From the NCBI GenBank assembly GCA_018466975.1, contig CM031559.1, positions 682,001 through 746,000 on the forward strand: DNA of 64,000 nt. The letters run 5' to 3'. This DNA is from Sparassis latifolia (taxonomy: Eukaryota > Basidiomycota > Agaricomycetes > Polyporales > Sparassidaceae). Under the pieces are notes generated by a model. The model saw only the letters and a list, made by a program, of their open reading frames with translations, was not told where the DNA came from and made no database searches. Of the stretch, positions 59,221 through 64,000 are shown piece by piece (positions within the stretch are counted from its first letter, which is position 1; the number at the start of each line of letters is the position of its first letter). The position numbers and the translations under genes were made by a program.

Positions 59221-59749
59221 TGGCAAAATGTATGGAGTCTCGAATTTCTGAATCCTAGCTGAAGGTTGGCGAGCGCGCGGTACGAGTGCGCATTTCACAT
59301 CTCGACAGTGTTCAGCTCAAGGTGTAGTTATCACTGATGGCAGCATATGGTTGGCGGACCTCGAAGTTGGCGGAGATGGTGGCGAAATGTGTTCGGTCGA
59401 GAAGTTATGAGTGCTAGTGGGGCAGATGGCAGCAGCGTTGGCAAGCGCGTGGTGCAAGTGCACGTTTCCCTTTTGAACATTATGCTACTCCGAGTTAAGG
59501 CAAAGTTAGCACTGAGAGCGACATACAATTGGCGGACCTCTCGCCAACATGGCATCCTTATCTGCATAACGCTGATATGGTGCCTAAAGAAACCACGAGG
59601 TGATAAGGCCCAGGCATTGCAGCCATTCTTAACCACCTTGATGAGTAGTCTGATGGGCAGCAAGGCCGTGTGTGATTTGCACGTGTTGTGCGATAGGGAC
59701 ACAATGCTCATCGATTGGCTTGGAATACGACTCCCTACTGACCTGAACC
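59221..59749. other. Oxygenase-KDZ spacer / KDZ 5' leader
   Basis: From 59389 this is homologous to the region upstream of KDZ copy 1. It contains repeated TTGGCGGACCT and TGGCGGA words. A minus or plus open frame over 59347-59793 is shared by both copies but crosses the transposase start and is probably leader sequence. Confidence 0.5.
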
Positions 59750-62700
59750 ATGAGCAGACGCAACAAAAGCAGGCTCGTTGTAGACCTGGATGACGAGGTC
59801 GAGTTTGTGACCAAGGTAGCTAAGCAGACCACTAGGGGAGTATGCTATGTGGACGTACCTTTGCCCATGCCCACGGGTTCAAACGTGCCATCATCTTCCA
59901 AAAGTCCATCGAAGGCTCCAGCTTCAGGCTCCTTGTTTAACTTGGATGATGGCGACATCCTGGGCAACATAGGTGTGCCGATTCAGCTGGATCCGGTGGC
60001 TCGGAAGACAAAGGTGGGCACTCCCGCCATGACCATCTGACGGTCTGACCATGCGCGATAGACCCAGAATGACTTCATGAGGGACTGGATACCCCACCGT
60101 GATGACTATCTTCATGCCATTGTTGAGATGGAAGCCCCGCCTGAGCCCAGAAACTGTGCAGAATGCAAGGTTGGCGAGGGACGGTGGCGATGCCTGGACT
60201 GTATGGGCAGACCGCTCACCTGTACCGACTGCTGTCGTAACGGCCATCAGCGTGCTCCTTTCCATCAGATAGAGCATTGGCAGGGTCAGTATTTTGAGCC
60301 GGCATCACTGTATCGGGTTGGCGTCTGCATCCATTTGGGGCATGGCGGAGATCCCTGCCCTCTGGGCGCCTTCACAGCACATAACAACCCTGCGCGGTGG
60401 TGGCCCGGGGTCCGATTTCTGGAATGCCTCCAATGAAGACCTAAATGCACATGATGGCGAGGTCTCAGATGATGGCGAGTCCCATTCAACTTTGCACCTC
60501 TGGCAGGCACCCTTGACAGTGAAGCAAGGCAAACCGGCGATGCTCCGATCCCACTTGGGAGGAAGATGTGCCATCGGTGCTCTCCGGCCACCTCGCCGTG
60601 ACAGTTCACGGGAATCGGATCATAGTCATTATCGACATCTCTGGCGTTCACCATATCGGCGTTGACTGGTGCCAGTGTGAGATGGCAGTGGAGCGTGACA
60701 TGCAGCTTCTTCAAATGGGACTTTACCCTGGTACCGTCAAGGATCCCCATACCGCCTTCACATTCGCCGTCCTCGATGATTTCCTTCTGGAGAACAAAGA
60801 GTGCAAGACGGCGGCATTGAACTACTACAGCAAGCTCAAACGGGTCACGAGCAATGCCTTCCCTGGCACCGTTCCCGTAAGTGTTCACATGCATTCCCAT
60901 GGCCCAACCGTTCATGCCAGTTCCTCGCCAGGACCGTTATCGTGAGCTGATGCGAGTGTCCCGCCAATGGCGCCAACTCAAATATCGCAAGTGGCACGGC
61001 TTCTCACACGATGCCCTCCATCCTGTGGAGAAGGGTGGCCTCACCATCTTTTGTCCCACCTGTCCCCAGCCTGGGCTCAACCTGCCTTTTGATTGGCAAG
61101 CGGATCCAGTGCAGTGGAAGTTCAAACGCGGCTTTGTCATGGATGGCAATTTCAGTGCAGAGCACATGAAGATGAAGCACCCCGAGGAGGATGTCGCCCT
61201 CAGTGACGGCCAGGCATTCATGGTCGGCCAAGAGGATTACAAGGCTCATCTGGCGGTGGCCATGGAGTCCCATCAGGTGCGTGTCTGGCTGCACGTTCTT
61301 CTTCCGCCCTTGACTCCTAAGCCCACCAGTGCTCCACTTGTCATGAGCACCGCGCTGTCAATCAGGCCAATGTGGATCGTGCCAACCTCGACGCCACAGG
61401 AATCGGGGCCACTGCTTGCGCCAGACATGGTTTCTTCGTCCCTCATACTGTCGTCGATTTCCAGAAGGGAGAAAGGTTCGCATATGTCTCTTGTCATGAT
61501 TCATTCTCACCGACGCACCCTCTGCAGACAAATGAATATGGATTACTCTCTCAGCAATGCACTCCTGACCCTCACCGGTATCACCCTCGTCCTCGTCATG
61601 TACAACATCATGTGCCAGTATGGCGTCCATGTCCGCAAACGTTTCCGCCACAGCGCCTATCTGAGGATGCCCTTCGAGCTCAAGATAGACCAAGGCATCG
61701 GCTTGTTTCATGTGCACAGACACCAGGATTGCTGCTTCCAACGGTTCTCGCCCAACTTTATAGTTGGCGCTGGTATAGTCGATGGCGAGGTCATCGAGAC
61801 CCTGTGGGCGCCCACAAATGAGGTCTCAGGCAGTACCAGGGGCATGACCCGAGCTCACCGCCAAGAAGTCCTTGACGATCACATGAATGACTCCAACTGG
61901 AAGAAGACGACTCGCATGGGTGAGCCTGGTTCCTCCTTCCCTATTTGCCACCTGCCTTATGCTGCCTACAGTGCCAACCTTGATGACAAAGTGGAAACGC
62001 GTGCTCCTGGGCTTCCCAAGAAGCAAGGAGTCCTTTGAAGCTTTATCTGCATCCACAGATGAGGAGGTCCTTGAGGCATGGCAGAAGGAGTATGACGACG
62101 CTATGGAGGCTCGCCAAAATGATCCGAAGATTATGGACACCTTCGATGTCCAGCTCAGGAAGGGTGAGTATCCTTCCATCGTCGTGTGGCATGTAGTTGA
62201 CGTGAATGCAAGCCCCGGGTAAAGACCTCACCCAACTCAGACTGGCGGGCGAGGAGTCTGCCAAGGGCTTGGAGAAGGGCACCGCCGGATGGTTGTCGAC
62301 TGGCCTCAAAATTCAAGAAGCACAGTGAGTTTGCCTCGTCTTTACAAAAATACAGCTCTGACGGCCTTCAGGCTTAAGCTTGCGAATGATATCCGCAAGG
62401 CGGGCCAAAATCTGAGCGTGGCGGAGGACCTCAAGACTCTCGAGCGCTGTCAGCGCCTCAAAGTCAGCATTCTCACATTCCAACGTCGCTCTGAGAAGTT
62501 CATGGGAAGGTTGGAGGACGTTCCCGCCATGGAAGATCGTGACGATGGTGCGCTCTGGGATTCCTTGGATGAGAATCCTTTTCAAATACACCCGGAGGAC
62601 GCTGAGTATGGCGAGGATGCGATTCCACCCGAGCAAGCTTCCTTGAATTTACCTTCGCAGATCGGATTCGTGGCCGCCATCACCAACGGGCTCCAGACCC

Positions 62701-64000
62701 TGGCGGCCCAAGAGTTGGAGTTGCGCAAAGGCCTGATGAATGACATCCTCCACGAGCTTCGCATGGCCCTTGGACTGAAGTCTTACCTCTACCGCAAGAG
62801 GGTTCGTCCCGCCAACAGCGTCGGAACCATGACCCGTGCACAGGCGGAGGTTCATGCTGCCGATCAGACCGTCTTGGCCTGCACCAGGCTCTATTCTGCC
62901 AACCGACGTGCCATTATGCGCTTGGGCGCCACCGATGAAGACTTGGCCCTCTATCGCCCTTTGGATAAGAAGGACCTGCACGTGAAGACTGCCGTCATTG
63001 AGGCTAGCACCTCCGGGCTCAGGAACGTCAACCTGGCTTGGTTCTGGACCGTGGATGTCACTGGAGATTGAGGTTCATCAGAATGGATGGACGAGTGTTC
63101 GTTATTGTCTGATTGATCTCTAGGCCTCCTGCTAATTTACCCTCCAGTCTATAGAGTCAATTGGCTGCATGCCAGAGCTCGATATGAGAGATGGAGAGAG
63201 GAGCATGTCTTGGTCCACTCCGAAATGGCCTGGACCATAGCCACCTTCAAGCAGAATGCAGAACAATGGGCTCACTGGCTCGAGATGACGGATCCTTCCT
63301 GGCGGGGTCATGTTTGCTATGCCACCAGGCAAGTGAGTATGTGGCAGACCTTCGCCAGCCACGCCACTGACGCCTTCAGCCACATCCTCGCCCTGGACAT
63401 TGAGGATGAAACGGCGGGCCATGAAAATGCGCTTTGAGTCAGGGTTCAATGGGGTGTACGCATATTCATGTTTGCTATATCGATGTAGTGATCGTCATGT
63501 ATGTAATTCCTACTCACCAATATCACATTTGGCAAAGTGACCTTCATCCTCGCCTGAGGGCTTCATCTCGGCATGTGCTCTCCAATTGCATGACATCAGA
63601 CATCAGATAAGGTCGATCAGATATCAACCTCGGCTCATCCACTCACCGTCATATCTGCCCAGTTCTTCAACATCAGATCGCGCCCCTGCCTGTTCTCCAG
63701 AGGAGGTTGCAGTTGGAAGTCTACACTTGGAGGATCCAAGAAGCTGTTCTAGCACTAGAGCCTAACCCAGATCACTTCACCAAGGTCCGTTGGGAGGAAG
63801 GCTTGCGCCGGGAGATGAGTGCGCCTTTCTTGCTGATATCGCCTGACCCTGCTGAGTCCTGTGCAGTTCGCCGTCAGGGGTATCTGTGGCGACCTCGTGT
63901 TGGTGGGTCATGCTGACCATATTGACCATGGCGGAGTTATCGCCAGTGTCCTCACCGTCTGCACTTTCAATCGTGAAGTTCTGCGCCCCATCAGCATTGA
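59389..64000 (+). repeat. Inverted duplication, KDZ element unit 2
   Basis: Counterpart of 41030-46602. The two units point outward from a 12.8-kb interval. Unit 2 lacks the 964-bp insertion and therefore supplies the empty site. Confidence 0.93.
59750..64000 (+). pseudogene. KDZ transposase, copy 2 (runs off window)
   Basis: Second copy of the 40658-46238 element in inverted orientation. It keeps the start (MSRRNKSRLVVDLDDE), the cysteine cluster (CAECKVGEGRWRCLDCMG), FVMDGNF, STCHEHRAVNQ and DGEVIETLW, and reads uninterrupted through the site that is split in copy 1 (NEVSGSTRGMTRAHRQ). Two lesions disable it. Around 60388-60480 small deletions and a duplicated GATGGCGAG shift the frame just after the cysteine cluster. 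At 61604-61606 the catalytic Asp of the YDI-CQ motif is Asn (YNIMCQY). HVHGHQD is also changed to HVHRHQD. The C-terminal helical region (AAQELELRKGLMNDILHELR) is well preserved. The last exons lie beyond the window. Confidence 0.9.

Overview
This is a nuclear window from a filamentous basidiomycete, most likely an Agaricomycete. The evidence is many 50-60 nt introns with GT/AG borders, FunK1-type kinase-like genes, a secreted sedolisin, a DUF6533-type seven-helix protein, and KDZ (Kyakuja-Dileera-Zisupton) transposases next to a TET/JBP-type oxygenase. No finer taxonomic call is safe from sequence alone.

Layout. 1-8943 holds three head-to-tail FunK1 genes; the first is cut by the window edge, and all have the same five-exon structure. 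8944-12230 has no recognisable gene. 12231-14335 is an eight-exon secreted S53 peptidase. Its 3' half and about 4.3 kb downstream, including a small TATA-driven gene, are duplicated in tandem: 13359-18608 matches 20087-25320. Between the two copies lie FunK1 debris and a chimeric FunK1/peptidase junction. 26068-27982 is homoserine kinase (threonine synthesis), split in its coding sequence by a 738-bp transposable element with an exact 8-bp target duplication. 28553-30099 (minus) is a membrane protein. 30100-33578 is non-coding or unrecognised.

From 33.5 kb to the end the window is dominated by mobile DNA. 33579-37581 (minus) holds a decayed and an intact orphan gene plus the tail of an old KDZ element. 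37208-39402 is a 2.2-kb palindrome whose centre is a 33-bp minisatellite that itself changes orientation. 40658-46238 (minus) and 59750-64000 (plus, running off the window) are two copies of one KDZ element, transcribed outward. Each is broken differently: the first by a 964-bp fold-back element with tRNA-like arms (its empty site is preserved in the second copy), the second by frameshift and by a catalytic Asp to Asn change. The 13 kb between them carries a minisatellite, three multi-exon orphan genes with lesions, a TET/JBP-type 2-oxoglutarate/Fe(II) dioxygenase with its metal and cofactor residues, and a possible second oxygenase fragment.

How it fits together. The left third is a gene-duplication landscape (FunK1 array, segmental duplication). 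The right half is a KDZ/TET-JBP transposon island in which a DNA-methylcytosine-oxidase-like gene sits beside transposases whose divergence is rich in CpG to TpG/CpA changes. The single most unusual locus is the transposon insertion inside homoserine kinase. The best candidate for a functional system is the oxygenase/KDZ association. All exon coordinates were derived by eye from reading frames and splice consensus.
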